Shown: positions 53,144 to 63,771, numbered from the stretch's first letter. The stretch is DNA of 64,000 nucleotides from Paenibacillus sp. D2_2 (GCF_031199965.1 NZ_CP133605.1:4485001-4549000), one strand, 5' to 3'. The notes: generated by a model from the sequence alone, not told the origin. Numbers and translations: made by a program.

Positions 53144-54603
53144 ATGCAAAAGAAAATCTGGCAGCGGCGGACACTGAAATACGGTCTGATCGGTCTGACA
53201 CTGTATTTGATCTATATAGCTGCATTCGGCCTCATTCCATATGCTTTTTTTCCAGATGTGAATCAGCAATTTAAAAATAACTTTGAGCCTGCCACCTTTT
53301 ACGGGACTGACGTCTCTTCCGTGGACAGAGCGGGAATTATGGAGATGGGAGAAGTAGGACTGGAGGCGCGCATCGGTATAATCCATTCTGCTCGTAGCAG
53401 CCTGGATGTATCGTATTACTCGACTCATTGGGCGACAGTACCCAAGTCTTCTTCGGTGCTCTACTCGATGCCGCGAACCGGGGAGTCAAAGTCCGCTTTC
53501 TGATCGATGGGGTTGCTCATCATTTAACAAGACAAGCCAAGACGACTGCTTATGCGCTGGCCCAGAACCCGAATGTGGAATTGAAATTTTATAATCCCAT
53601 CCACCTACTTAAACCATGGACTTTTAATGGAAGGTTGCACGATAAGTACATCATTGTCGATGATAAGTTTGTTTTACTTGGTGGGCGCAATATCGGAGAC
53701 AAATATTTTGAAACAGAAGGATATGACAAGTCATTCAGTCTGGACCGCGACGTGCTTGTGTACAATACAGCGGCTGGAACATCCCATTCAGCTCAAAGTG
53801 TCATCCAACAAGTTAATCAGTACTTTGAGGAAATATGGGGATTGAATACATCCAAGCATAAATATCGTAGATTATCACCTGCTCAGGCCGCTGCGGGACT
53901 GACACAAACCGAACGATTGGTCGAGAAATATCAATCTTTCGTGGATAAGAAGCCTTATCTCGTATCCGAACAAATAAATCCAGATAAAGTCACCGTACCT
54001 ACAGCAAAAATCAGTTTCATTCACAACCCGAGCCACACTCAGAAAAAAGAGCCTCTTCTATGGTATCAACTCAGTGAGCTAATGCGGAACGCCAACCATA
54101 AAGTCATCATTCAAAGCCCTTACACCGTTCTGAATCGGTCGATGGAGAATACCTTACGACAGGTTGGTGAAAATTTGGATCAGTTCAGTCTGCTAACGAA
54201 TTCGCAGGCTTCTTCACCAAATGTACTTGCTTATTCTAGCTACCTGGCCTTACGGCCTAATCTGACAGCTACTTTTGATGAAATCTACGAGTATCAAGGC
54301 GAACATTCCCTACACGGAAAGTCCTATTTGATCGACGATGATCTATCGTTGGTTGGCTCCTACAATCTGGATCTAAGGAGTACTTACATTAATACCGAGG
54401 TTATGCTCGTTATCCACGGGCAGCAGTTCCATGATCGGCTCGAAGACCACATGAGCGCTTACCAGAATGCCTCTCTCATATATGACAAACAGAACGGATA
54501 CTCTGAGAATCCGCAAATCCCTTCAAGAGACATCCCTTTATTCAAAAAGTGGATCTCATATCCGCTAATGAAGTTATCATGGCTGTATAAGTTCTTACTA
54601 TAA
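53144..54603 (+). CDS. Phospholipase D-family protein (frame broken)
   Basis: This protein of about 486 residues has an N-terminal membrane span (YGLIGLTLYLIYIAAFGLIPYAF) and two HKD motifs, HDKYIIVDD and HGKSYLIDDD, which form the PLD active site. Cardiolipin-synthase-like lipid transfer is plausible, but a nuclease or another phosphodiesterase is possible. The frame breaks at GGG 53430-53432; one added G joins YYSTHW to GDSTQVFFGALLDAANRG. Start ATG at 53144 after AAAGG. It is preceded by the regular 23-bp motif array. Confidence 0.8.
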
Positions 54604-54661
54604 AAATGAAGCAAGGGGCAGACGCCCCCCTAAGCCTTGAATAACCTTCGTGCAGCAAATT

Positions 54662-55970
54662 TTATATGCTAGAGGTCTCCCCCAACTCCTTCGGATGTAT
54701 AGACTGAGGCCTTACCGGCCATAAAACATGCTGCATGGCTAGGCATACAATGCCAATGATTAAGACTAATATCCCAAGCCAGAAGAACACCTTGCTTACC
54801 CCCATACCATGAATCAGTAAGCCTCCGATTAATGGCGCACCAATCATCAATGTGCTGGTGGACATATTTTGGATTCCAAAGATTCGGCCTGTCATTCCCT
54901 CGGGTGATTCTTTCTGTAGAAGATAATTATAAGTGACTATACAGAGCCCGTTACCGATTCCGATCACAAAGCCCAGAAGAATACTCCATATCTCTTGCGA
55001 TCCTACTGTTAGCAACCCCATGCTTGCTAGAGCGGCTCCGATCAGCGCGGCTCCTCCCCGATGCCAAACCCATATCTTACTGTCCCAAGCCGGTTCAGCA
55101 GTAAAATAGTAATGAACGCTCCGACTCCGGTAGCCGCCAGCATCCAGCCAAGCAAAGACTCGTTATGGGGAGCGATCTCCCGGTACAGGGTCGGAAATTG
55201 AAAATCGATCATCAAAATGATTAGCATCACGATCATATTAACAATAAAGCTGCTGAATAATATCCGGTTCTGAACGAGCGCTGCCCACCCCTGCTTCCAT
55301 AGGAGAACAAATCCCATCTTAGCTTCCTCATGATCCACCGCTTCAGATTCTCTCTGCTTCTCATCCATCGTATTTTGATCAATATGCCGCAATGTAAACA
55401 GCAGAGTGCAGGAAGCAAAACGTGTGACGGCATTCACCAGAATGCATAACTGCGGAGAGATCAACGTTAAAGCTACTGCCCCAGAAGAGGCCCGACAATT
55501 TTAGAGAATTGATTTACAAGCCCATTGTATGAAGTAGCCTTTAGCAGTTGATCCTCTCTGACAACCTGGTGTGTTAACGCTTGATGTGCTGGAACTCGGA
55601 ACACACCCATGGTGGCCCGCAGTGCAAGCAAAGGCAACAGCCAATACATTCCAGGGGCGAAGAGCAACGATATGGTAAGCAGTGTCTCGGCCAAATCAGC
55701 CAGCATCATAAGCTTGACCTTCTTCCACCTGTCGGCGATCACGCCGGCGAATGATCCAAATAGAATCCCGGGAAGAGCGATCATCACTGGGATCAAGGCG
55801 ATCATCATCGGATCTGCACGCCAACGAAATGCTACTAGAATCTCGATGGCAAAAGCATCGAACCAATCACCAAATGATGAAATTGCATAAGCCATGTACA
55901 TTTTCGTAAAGATCCGATTGCGCCAGACAGAGATCTGGGGCCTCGTTGGAACAAATGCAGTTGTAGACAT
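54662..55970 (-). CDS. MFS exporter (frame broken twice)
   Basis: This membrane transporter of about 436 residues has twelve expected spans in the drug-efflux style of MFS (FGDWFDAFAIEILVAFRW; FAGVIADRWKKVKLMMLAD between spans 2 and 3). Three frames join when one G is added at GGGG 55479-55482 (GPLLG to AVALTLISPQL) and at GGGG 55056-55059 (GFGIG to GAALIGAALA). The ATG at 55970 is seven bases after GGAGG. It starts 60 bases past a SARP-like regulator gene, so the two are probably co-transcribed. The substrate is unknown. Confidence 0.83.
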
Positions 55971-56029
55971 AAATATTCCTCCACTATTATGAATTGAATC
56001 CACTCTAACGGAGAAATATCAGAGGAATA

Positions 56030-57187
56030 TCAGACAGGGCCCAAAATCCGCTCGATCATCTGTTCGATGGGCTGCTTATGGGCTGCAAGTTTATATGTCC
56101 TCTCCAATTCATTATATCGTGCCTGGAACATAGCCAGCAGTTTAGTATCGGTATACGCCGTCTGCAGAAAGTGAAGCATACCTACGATCAAGCGAACAAG
56201 CAGCGGGACATTATGTGCCGTCTCACTAGCTTTCAAGGCGTATTCCAAAGCCGATACTGCCTCCTGTCGCCGATCCTGTAGGAGTAGCAATCTGCCCTTC
56301 ATGCTATGATAAGCGCCGATCTCCCGCAAATAAGGAGTCTGAACCAGCATCTCCTCAATCTGCAAGGAGCAGCGTTCCGCTTCCGCTATATGTCCTGCAA
56401 GTAGATGAATCTGCATTTCTGATATTGCTATATGGATCTTAAATATTTCCAGCTCACCGCTTGCCCTCTCAACAACTTGATAAGCTTCCTGCACACGCCG
56501 CAGATCTTCTTCAACACGTCCATTGCTTGCATATAAACCAAGAATGTTTAATATTTTCAATTCCCGATGTTGCTCAAACGGTAAAATCTCCAGTTCGATA
56601 GTCCGTTCATAGAAGTCCAGGCATTTTTCAGGCTCTATGTAAAAAGCGCAATAAAAATTAAGTAGCCAATATAATTTATCTCGATCTCCCCTATCACTCT
56701 CTAGAAACCAGTCCAGATCTGCCCGTACAAATCTCAGGAACATATAATGCATGGAATCGATACTCACCCCAAGCAGCTCCTGCTGATTGACGAGGGCTAG
56801 CATCGATTGACTCTGCCCCAGCCTCAGGTAGGTGTCCAGCAGCTCCCCGACTTGCTTCTTCACTCCGCTATCCGTCAGAGACGGAATCGACATGTCTTTC
56901 GTTGCTTGCAGAGTAAGACTATATCCCAGCCCTCTAACCGTGCTAAGCTGCACCATCCCACTCCATAGCTTCAATTTTTTACGAAGCCGATACACATGAT
57001 CATCCACCGTACGTTCCCCAGGGTATTCCATCGGCCACACTTGATCGAGCAGTTGCTCCCGAGTGAAGACCTGACCCCGATTCTGGTACAGGAACAGTAA
57101 AAGCGCGTACTCTTTTGCAAGCAGATTTATTTTCTCAGCCTGAAAGCTGACGGAATAATCATGAGGTTCAAATTCAAGCCTGGGCAT
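56030..57187 (-). CDS. Winged-helix regulator with TPR-like domain (SARP-like)
   Basis: This regulator of about 385 residues has an N-terminal OmpR-type winged helix (LAKEYALLLFLYQNRGQVFTREQLL, TVDDHVYRLRKKL, VRGLGYSL) without a receiver domain. The rest is helical and TPR-like (EAERCSLQIEEML, QEAVSALEYALKASE). This architecture resembles SARP and related ligand- or protein-responsive regulators. The start is ATG at 57187. It probably controls the MFS gene directly downstream; no operator is identified. Confidence 0.75.
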   Translation of the reverse strand: MPRLEFEPHDYSVSFQAEKINLLAKEYALLLFLYQNRGQVFTREQLLDQVWPMEYPGERTVDDHVYRLRKKLKLWSGMVQLSTVRGLGYSLTLQATKDMSIPSLTDSGVKKQVGELLDTYLRLGQSQSMLALVNQQELLGVSIDSMHYMFLRFVRADLDWFLESDRGDRDKLYWLLNFYCAFYIEPEKCLDFYERTIELEILPFEQHRELKILNILGLYASNGRVEEDLRRVQEAYQVVERASGELEIFKIHIAISEMQIHLLAGHIAEAERCSLQIEEMLVQTPYLREIGAYHSMKGRLLLLQDRRQEAVSALEYALKASETAHNVPLLVRLIVGMLHFLQTAYTDTKLLAMFQARYNELERTYKLAAHKQPIEQMIERILGPV

Positions 57188-57306
57188 ATGTTTCCTTCTC
57201 CCTTTCTCCAACATGAAATACTCTTCTAGTTCTATTAAAGCATGTTTCAGAAACGGCTCTCAACCCGCCGAAAGAATTTGACTTATCCCGCAATGTCCGA
57301 AAAAAG

Positions 57307-57339
57307 CCGCTCGCACCTTAGGTGCAAGCGGCGTTCTGT
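57307..57339 (-). terminator. Terminator after the multicopper oxidase
   Basis: GCCGCT...AGCGGC stem with an inner GCACC/GGTGC pairing and TTTTTT tail on the minus strand, 15 bases past the stop. Confidence 0.92.
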
Positions 57340-57347
57340 ATAACAAG

Positions 57348-58946
57348 TTATTCCGGCATATTGTCCACATTGGGATCAGGCGTGTAGCCACTCTGATAAC
57401 CGTTATATTTAACGTCGGTAACCATCCCTGCAGAGGCATGATGGAGATCATGACAGTGGAACATCCAATCCCCTGGATTGTCTGCCTCGAAGGCCACATC
57501 ATATTTTTCACCCGGCTTTACATTAAGAGTATCCTTAATTACAGGCGACCCATCAAGCGGCTGTCCATTCTTGCTCAACACTTGAAAGAAGTGGCCATGC
57601 AAATGCATGGGGTGATCGTCTTTTGTGGAGTGGTTCATAAAAGTGACCTTGACCTTCTCTCCTTTATCGACCCGGATCGGATCTGTGTCGGGAAATACTT
57701 TGCCGTTAATCGTATAGACCATCTCTCCACCCTTCATCGCCGTGTTCAAATTCAGTAGAACTTCCTGATCGAAGGATTGACCTATCGAAAAGCGTGTCTC
57801 GGCTTGTTTGCCGTATTTAAGCAGATCGAATTGCGGCAATACCTCAGAAGCATTCGATACATCTATCTGTTTATTCTCAGCGCCTTCATAAGCAATAACG
57901 GCCTTCATATTCTGTACACGAGCTTCACTGCCATGCTCCTCCAGTAGCCAATTCCCCGGATTGTTCGCTGTAAATTCGAGATCATACCTCTCTCCCGGAG
58001 CGATAGCTATCCCTTGATCTGTAATGACGGCTGGACTGTTAACTGGTTGTCCATCAGAGGAGACGATCTTGAACTCATGACCATGTAAATGCATCGTATG
58101 TGTTAAATAACCGGCATTAATCAGGCGGATTCGAACCTTCTCACCTTCTTTGACGGTCAGCTTATCGATCGCGTCGCCTGTCTTACCATTGATGGTATAG
58201 AGGTCATACATGCTCATGTCATGCCCCATTCCGCCCATGTCCCCCATATCCATCTGGCTGTGGTCCATTCCCTCCATATCACTCATGTCCATATTCCCAT
58301 GATCCATGCCGTTCATACCGCCATTCTTCGTAGTATCCGCATGGTTCGCATCGCTGCCCATATCCATGCTGCCAGCACTCATCCACTCATCAAGCACAAG
58401 GGTATAATCACGATCATAGTCTTCATCTGGACCCTCCACAATCAGTGAACCATAGAGCCCTTTATCCAGTTGATTAACGCTATCTTGATGTGAATGGTAC
58501 CAATATGTACCTGGGATTGTTGCCTTGAACTCATATGTGAAGCTTTTACCAGGTACGACTGCATCCTGCGTAACTCCAGGGATTCCATCCATCCCGTTCG
58601 GCACAGGATAACCGTGCCAGTGGATAGAGACGGGTTCCTCAAGTTCATTCTGCAATTTAATCTTAACGGTGTCGCCGACCTTCACACGAATTTGTGGACC
58701 TGGTACGGAATTGTTAAAGGTCCATACCGGAAGTGTCTTACCCGCAGACACCTGCAGGTTACTCGCTTTTGCCATAATTGTGTATTCCTTACCATCGACA
58801 ACGAGCGTTTCTCTTGTTAGAGTTAGCGGGCTTGATGGGCTAGCTGTAGGTCTGCCTGCGGTTTCCGTAGCACCAGACTTTGCGCAGCCCACCGCCACGA
58901 TGCTGATCGCTCCGACTGCCAGCCATATTTTAAATTTCTGAATCAT
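57348..58946 (-). CDS. Multicopper oxidase lipoprotein with Met/His-rich segment
   Basis: This 532-residue exported oxidase has a lipobox (VAVGC, Cys21). All copper motifs are present: HWHG, WYHSH, HPMHLHGH and HCHDLHHASAGM. Between domains 1 and 2, at about residues 197-247, is a methionine/histidine-rich segment (NGMDHGNMDMSDMEGMDH and repeats). Such segments in CueO/CopA-type oxidases bind Cu(I), so copper detoxification is the likely role; laccase or metal oxidation is an alternative. It is single, with its own terminator. Confidence 0.88.
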   Translation of the reverse strand: MIQKFKIWLAVGAISIVAVGCAKSGATETAGRPTASPSSPLTLTRETLVVDGKEYTIMAKASNLQVSAGKTLPVWTFNNSVPGPQIRVKVGDTVKIKLQNELEEPVSIHWHGYPVPNGMDGIPGVTQDAVVPGKSFTYEFKATIPGTYWYHSHQDSVNQLDKGLYGSLIVEGPDEDYDRDYTLVLDEWMSAGSMDMGSDANHADTTKNGGMNGMDHGNMDMSDMEGMDHSQMDMGDMGGMGHDMSMYDLYTINGKTGDAIDKLTVKEGEKVRIRLINAGYLTHTMHLHGHEFKIVSSDGQPVNSPAVITDQGIAIAPGERYDLEFTANNPGNWLLEEHGSEARVQNMKAVIAYEGAENKQIDVSNASEVLPQFDLLKYGKQAETRFSIGQSFDQEVLLNLNTAMKGGEMVYTINGKVFPDTDPIRVDKGEKVKVTFMNHSTKDDHPMHLHGHFFQVLSKNGQPLDGSPVIKDTLNVKPGEKYDVAFEADNPGDWMFHCHDLHHASAGMVTDVKYNGYQSGYTPDPNVDNMPE

Positions 58947-59124
58947 CCTTCTGATCCACCACTTTCATATTCTGATAAATGTTACTTTACCCAGAAAATG
59001 TGTGGAAACGGTGAGGACTGCTTAATTTTTAATTTCTTCTATTTAAAATAATTTGAAGCAAGCTTATCTAGATGCTTCTCTCATTTTGACAGGCAAAGAA
59101 ATGGGTTAACTAAATACCCAATTT

Positions 59125-59730
59125 TCAATATAAGGTTGGATAAAAAAACATGGCTATCCATGAAATAAAAATATAAACGTATGCTTCTCTGCCACTTTTC
59201 CAATTATCGTCCTTGCGGAAAATAACGGTTAATTGGGGACATGCTTCTTTTAATACTACGAAGCCCAAATACCCGATTATTGTCCCGAGGGTATTCATCA
59301 ATAAATCATCAATATCTGTTGCACGATAGTTAAATAGTTGAGATACCTCAATCGCTAGAGACATTAGTAGGCCACTCGTCCATGTTATATATGGATTTTC
59401 GAATTTTTTCCATAGCAAGGGTAGAAACAAACCAAAAGGAATGAAAAGAATTATATTTTCTATATACTGAATAAAATTAAATGTAATATCTCTGAATGGA
59501 ATTAAATTCAGGTTTATAAACACTTTTGAATACAATACAGATGGGATTCCGGTCACAGATAGCATTCCTGCCAAAAAGAAGCAAAACAAATAAGTCATTA
59601 TCGTATAGGCCACAGAAGTCTTGTTATTATTCTTTTTGCTTTTCAGTATCACAAACTGAAAAATCAATACCATAGGTAAAATAGCGATAAATCCGCACAA
59701 TGATTTTATAACTAAATTTATTACAAACAT
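59125..59730 (-). CDS. VanZ-family membrane protein
   Basis: This 201-residue protein has about five hydrophobic segments and the VanZ signature NIILFIPFGLFLPLLW followed by SLAIEVSQLF and TDIDDLLMNTLG. VanZ proteins can raise teicoplanin tolerance in vanA loci, but most family members have no known role. It is the last gene of a vanR-vanS-vanY-vanZ-like set. A/T-richer than its neighbours, it may have been acquired. Confidence 0.82.
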   Translation of the reverse strand: MFVINLVIKSLCGFIAILPMVLIFQFVILKSKKNNNKTSVAYTIMTYLFCFFLAGMLSVTGIPSVLYSKVFINLNLIPFRDITFNFIQYIENIILFIPFGLFLPLLWKKFENPYITWTSGLLMSLAIEVSQLFNYRATDIDDLLMNTLGTIIGYLGFVVLKEACPQLTVIFRKDDNWKSGREAYVYIFISWIAMFFYPTLY

Positions 59731-59856
59731 GATTCTTCCTCCGAGAAGAAAATGATCTATCCCACATCTACAACGCAGGTGCGGGACGGTATGGCTTGTA
59801 TCTATCTATCAATCATACACAGTCACAATTATCCCCCGGTATTATCACCAGAAATT

Positions 59857-60687
59857 TCATATTGCCAGGTTTATTGGAACTTCAATAGCTGGAGTTTGAG
59901 AAGCCGGATAATACGATATTGTATAAACTTTTCCTTTAACTTTGACCGAGATCTCCCTCTCCTCCTGCAAATAACTTAAATACTCCTCCAGCACATAATT
60001 CCGCTCATGCATAATCGCGCTATGAGGTAAGCCGACATAACGGATATGCCAAGGTTCGTACTTTATCCCGGTAATATCGATCTTGTCCTTCGGATAGCGT
60101 AAAACGAAGCCGTACTTCCAGGCGTTCTTCTCGATCCACCGCCCTTCAGGAGCTTCTGACATCTTCGATTGGGTTGATCCTACATCAAGCGATAGTCCTA
60201 AATTATGCTCGCTGTTCCCTGCTGGCAGTGCATATTCCGAGCCCATCTCTTCATATAGAGCGTTTTGCTGCTTGAAATCCCGATAACCACTGCTGATTAG
60301 AAAGCCTTTGACTCCGTCCTTGTTCGCAGCCGCGACCATATCCATAAACTTCTGCGCTACCTCTTCAGATAGGCGAATGTTGTTATCTAGCACTCCGTAA
60401 CCCTGCATCAGATTCTGGTGATCGAATAAATTGACAATATCTGTTCTTACACTCTCTTGTTGTACTGTGAATTGTTTGTTAACCAGCAACAAGTTGCCTT
60501 GATATATATCGCTGTTCTCAACATGTATTTTCCTCGTTGTCTGGGATGCCTTATGTTGAGACGTATCGGAATTATTAGACAGCCTAAGACTTTTGATCTT
60601 CACATCTTCCTGCAAAAAAGGCTCTATTTTAATAAGTAAATAGCATAACCCCAGCATAAATAGCACGACAAATACCCTCTTCTTCAT
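59857..60687 (-). CDS. VanY-type D,D-carboxypeptidase
   Basis: This 276-residue exported enzyme trims the terminal D-Ala from peptidoglycan precursors. A membrane anchor is at the N-terminus (VFVVLFMLGLCYLLI). Zinc-peptidase motifs are SSGYRDFKQQ, SEHNLGLSLDVG and EPWHIRYVG. The start follows AGGAGG by ten bases. It lies between a VanS-like kinase and VanZ. Confidence 0.88.
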   Translation of the reverse strand: MKKRVFVVLFMLGLCYLLIKIEPFLQEDVKIKSLRLSNNSDTSQHKASQTTRKIHVENSDIYQGNLLLVNKQFTVQQESVRTDIVNLFDHQNLMQGYGVLDNNIRLSEEVAQKFMDMVAAANKDGVKGFLISSGYRDFKQQNALYEEMGSEYALPAGNSEHNLGLSLDVGSTQSKMSEAPEGRWIEKNAWKYGFVLRYPKDKIDITGIKYEPWHIRYVGLPHSAIMHERNYVLEEYLSYLQEEREISVKVKGKVYTISYYPASQTPAIEVPINLAI

Positions 60688-60798
60688 TCCCCAGCTTCCT
60701 CCTTGAAATCTGCTTGCCCATTAAGAATAGAGAAAACTAATAAAATAAAGAGTAGGGTATTCTTAAAATATTTCTTAAATTTTCCGCATTATCCGTAG

Positions 60799-61904
60799 TT
60801 ACTCGGCTTTTTCACCCTCTTGCGGAAAGCGTACCTCGAATACGGTTCTGATCAAGCTGCTCTCCGCAGTAATTGATCCCTGATGCTGTTCCACAATATT
60901 TTTGGCAATAAACAGGCCGAGTCCTTTGCTGTCCTCTTGATGTGATCGTGCCTTATCTCCATTAAAGAACATGTCAAAGAGATAAGGTAGATCCTCAGGT
61001 GGATACTATCTCCGTAATTGACAACTTGTACAATGATTTCCTCATTCTCTATATACCCGTTAATATCAACGAATTGCCCATCTGTTCCATAACGAATCGC
61101 ATTGGTCAGGAGATTCTCAAATACACGAGCCAGTAGATCTCCATCACCGGTCATGGATAGCGCCGAGACTATATTCATGCGAACCTTCAAGTTATTCTTC
61201 TCAAATACCGGATACAATTCCTCACTCAGCTGAATAAGCAGTTCACTTATATTGATCTTCGTCTTCTTGAGCTGCAGCATGCCATAATTCATTCTCGTTA
61301 TTTCGAACAGTTCATCGATCAGCTTCTCCAGTCGCTGGGATTTGTTGAAGGCGATCGTAAGATAATGACTCACTTGTTCCCGGGTCAATTGTTCATCCCT
61401 TAGAAGCAAATCGAGGTAGCCCAGAACGGAGGTCAGCGGCGTCCGCAAATCATGCGCCAAATTAACCACCAACTGATCCTTACTGCTCTCTGAAAAATCC
61501 CCTCTCTCCACAGCTTGTCTGAGCTGCATACTAGCCAGATTAATATCCTCCGCAATCGCTCCGAATTCATCCTTTGATGGAATCTGCACCTGCTGTTTGA
61601 AATCACCGCGGGCAAGATGATTAATCCCCTCAGAGATTCGCTTAAAATAAATAGAATATGGCTTCGAGAGCAAATAGAAGAATAGAATAGAGAGCGGGAT
61701 AAACAAGATAAGGAAGAAGTTTACATCTCCAATACTTTTGATCACTTTTCGGTAATATGCCATTGAATCCTCAAGACGCACATTATTGCGGTAATAGCTC
61801 TGCAGGATCTTATAAACGGTATAAGTAATAGCACCAGACAATCCCATACTTGCCCCAAACAACATCAGCATCTTTGAACGGAAGCTTTGTGTGATTCTAG
61901 CCAT
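60799..61904 (-). CDS. VanS-like sensor histidine kinase (frame broken)
   Basis: This kinase of about 368 residues has two membrane spans (about 10-30 and 62-80), a HAMP linker (ISEGINHLARGDFKQQV), the H-box NLAHDLRTPLTSVLGYLDL and N-box ENLLTNAIRYGTDG. The ATP-lid end is in another frame: one added base at 61001-61002 yields GDSIPPEDLPYLFDMFFNG and the G-box KGLGLFIAKNIVEQHQG, ending at 60799. It overlaps the response regulator by eight bases. Confidence 0.85.
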
Positions 61905-62592
61905 TGAACGAATACCCTACCCCCCATACCGTTTTTATCCATTTATCCTTTTGCTTATCTTCCTTCAGCTTCTTGCGCAAGGTACGGATATGAACCATCA
62001 CGGTATTACTGCCTTCGAAATAAGCTTCACCCCACACTTGCTCAAAAATATTCTCCACACTGAACACTTTTTTCGGATGACTGGCTAGCAAATACAAAAT
62101 ATCGAACTCCTTCGGCGTCACGACGATATCCTCACCATATAATGTCACGGTCCGGTGATCGACAGAGATCACTAGCCCACCGAATTCAATTACCGTAGAC
62201 TGCTCTGCTCTAGGTTGGTTCAGCTTAGTATATCTTCGCAGTTGCGCGTTCACACGGGCCACCAGCTCGATCGGAGTGAATGGTTTCGTCATATAATCAT
62301 CGGCTCCGATTACAAGACCATGAACTTTATCGAAGTCAGATGTTCTTGCACTGAGGAAAATGATCGGCATGTTGTATTCTTCACGTATTTGGCGTGTTAC
62401 ATCGTACCCATCCATCTTCGGCATCATAATATCCAAGATAAGTAGATCGATCTGCTGCGATTGGATGACCTGCATCGCTTCATGTCCATTATAGGCTTTG
62501 ATGACATGGTAGCCTTCCTTCTCCAAATGGATCGAGACCAAATCAGCAATCTCTACTTCGTCATCGGCGACCAGAATTGATATGCGTTCCAC
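61897..62592 (-). CDS. VanR-like response regulator
   Basis: This 231-residue OmpR-type regulator has a receiver domain with Asp53 in LLILDIMMPKMDG and Lys in DDYMTKPFTP, then a winged-helix DNA-binding domain (VTPKEFDILYLLASH, VMVHIRTLRKKL). With the kinase downstream it forms a two-component pair, likely controlling vanY and vanZ. The frame is intact. Confidence 0.9.
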   Translation of the reverse strand: MERISILVADDEVEIADLVSIHLEKEGYHVIKAYNGHEAMQVIQSQQIDLLILDIMMPKMDGYDVTRQIREEYNMPIIFLSARTSDFDKVHGLVIGADDYMTKPFTPIELVARVNAQLRRYTKLNQPRAEQSTVIEFGGLVISVDHRTVTLYGEDIVVTPKEFDILYLLASHPKKVFSVENIFEQVWGEAYFEGSNTVMVHIRTLRKKLKEDKQKDKWIKTVWGVGYSFNG

Positions 62593-62680
62593 TACTCCAC
62601 TCCCTTATTAAGTCACGTCCAATTCTCTATCTATTCTCTATGATTTCCATTTTTTATTCAAGAAAGGAGTCCAACGGTCA

Positions 62681-62721
62681 TCAAAAATAAAACAACCCTT
62701 TGATTCCAGCAAAGGATTGTT
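62681..62721 (-). terminator. Terminator after the DUF4358 remnant
   Basis: AACAACCCTTTG paired with CAAAGGATTGTT, then a TTATTTTTGA tail on the minus strand. Confidence 0.75.
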
Positions 62722-62771
62722 CATGTCGCCAACTAAAGCCGCTCATCCGGTGGCATGCCGGACCATTGACT

Positions 62772-63001
62772 CTACTCATTATTCATAAGAGTATCCTCGA
62801 AGGTCTTCTCAACCGCCTCCGCATTATTCGCGATGATGAGTACGACATATGGACCGATCTGTTAATGATCCGGTTCTTCACCTTTTCATATTGATCCGGT
62901 AAATAACTTACCCAGAGCTTCTCCTGATTTTCGCCTTCTGCTTCAAGAGCTTCTTTAAAAGCATTAACATTTTTCTTACCTACTGCCTTTAAAACAATCA
63001 A
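62772..63001 (-). CDS. DUF4358-like short gene, probably a remnant (frame broken)
   Basis: Two frames join at CC 62853-62854 (one base added) into 76 residues: KAVGKKNVNAFKEALEAEGENQEKL, YLPDQYEKVKNRIINRS, then GPYVVLIIANNAEAVEKTFED. This matches the C-terminal half of DUF4358 proteins, which normally have a signal peptide and about 150 residues. The TTG start at 63001 has no good ribosome binding site and the expected N-terminal half is missing, so a decayed gene is likely. An extended -10 (TGATATAAT near 63040) and a terminator flank it. Confidence 0.5.
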
Positions 63002-63213
63002 CTCGTCCGAACGAATGGTTATCCGTGCTTTTAATTATATCAAAACTAGTGTTTATCGTATCCGAAGGAAGGTGAAAATAACCTCTTTACCTGAAGAACC
63101 GTTAATCCGTTACATAAAAAGATGCACTTCGATCATCTGTGATCTATCGGTTATAATAGCAGTATGGAAATTTATTGAATAATTAGGGCGAACCAGCGGA
63201 AGAGAGGTATAGG

Positions 63214-63771
63214 ATGGCTATTTACATTGCATTATTAAGAGGGATCAATGTTGGCGGTAAGAACAAAATTAAAATGGACGATTTAAAGCGAATCCTTACA
63301 GAATCGGGTCTGAAGCAAGTCCAGACCTATATCCAGAGCGGGAACGTTCTGTTTGAATCCGATGAGACGGAAGCCAAGCTAAGGCAACATATAGAACAGC
63401 AAATCGAAACAGCGTTCGGATTTCCGATAAGCGTCGTTTTGAGAACCGAACAAGAACTGCAAGCCGTAGCCGCAAAATGCCCTTTTACAAAGGAGCAAAT
63501 CGCTGCGGCGGATGCTGCTTCAGATACGGAAAGTCTTTATGTTGCATTTTTAATGGACATGCCGATGGATCAGGATTTAGAGCGATTAAGCAAATATGAA
63601 ACGGATCAGGAGCAATACAATGTCCTCGGCCGGGACATTTACCTTTTATTCTCGGATAGCGTCCGCAACTCCAAATTAGCCGTACAGATTCAGAAATTAA
63701 GCTCCCCCTCCACCGTGCGGAATTGGAAAACGGTTAATAAGCTCCTGAGTCTGTCTGAAGAAATGAAATAA
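63214..63771 (+). CDS. DUF1697 family protein
   Basis: This 185-residue cytosolic protein begins MAIYIALLRGINVGGKNKIKM, the diagnostic DUF1697 opening, and contains YIQSGNVLFES. No enzyme activity is established for the family. The start follows GAGAGGTATAGG. Its frame is intact. It is separate from the genes around it. Confidence 0.9.
   Translation: MAIYIALLRGINVGGKNKIKMDDLKRILTESGLKQVQTYIQSGNVLFESDETEAKLRQHIEQQIETAFGFPISVVLRTEQELQAVAAKCPFTKEQIAAADAASDTESLYVAFLMDMPMDQDLERLSKYETDQEQYNVLGRDIYLLFSDSVRNSKLAVQIQKLSSPSTVRNWKTVNKLLSLSEEMK

Noticed and set aside
54604..54661. Terminator between the phospholipase and MFS genes
   Set aside because: GGGGC/GCCCC can pair, but the stem is short and lacks a T run on either strand, so I did not list it.
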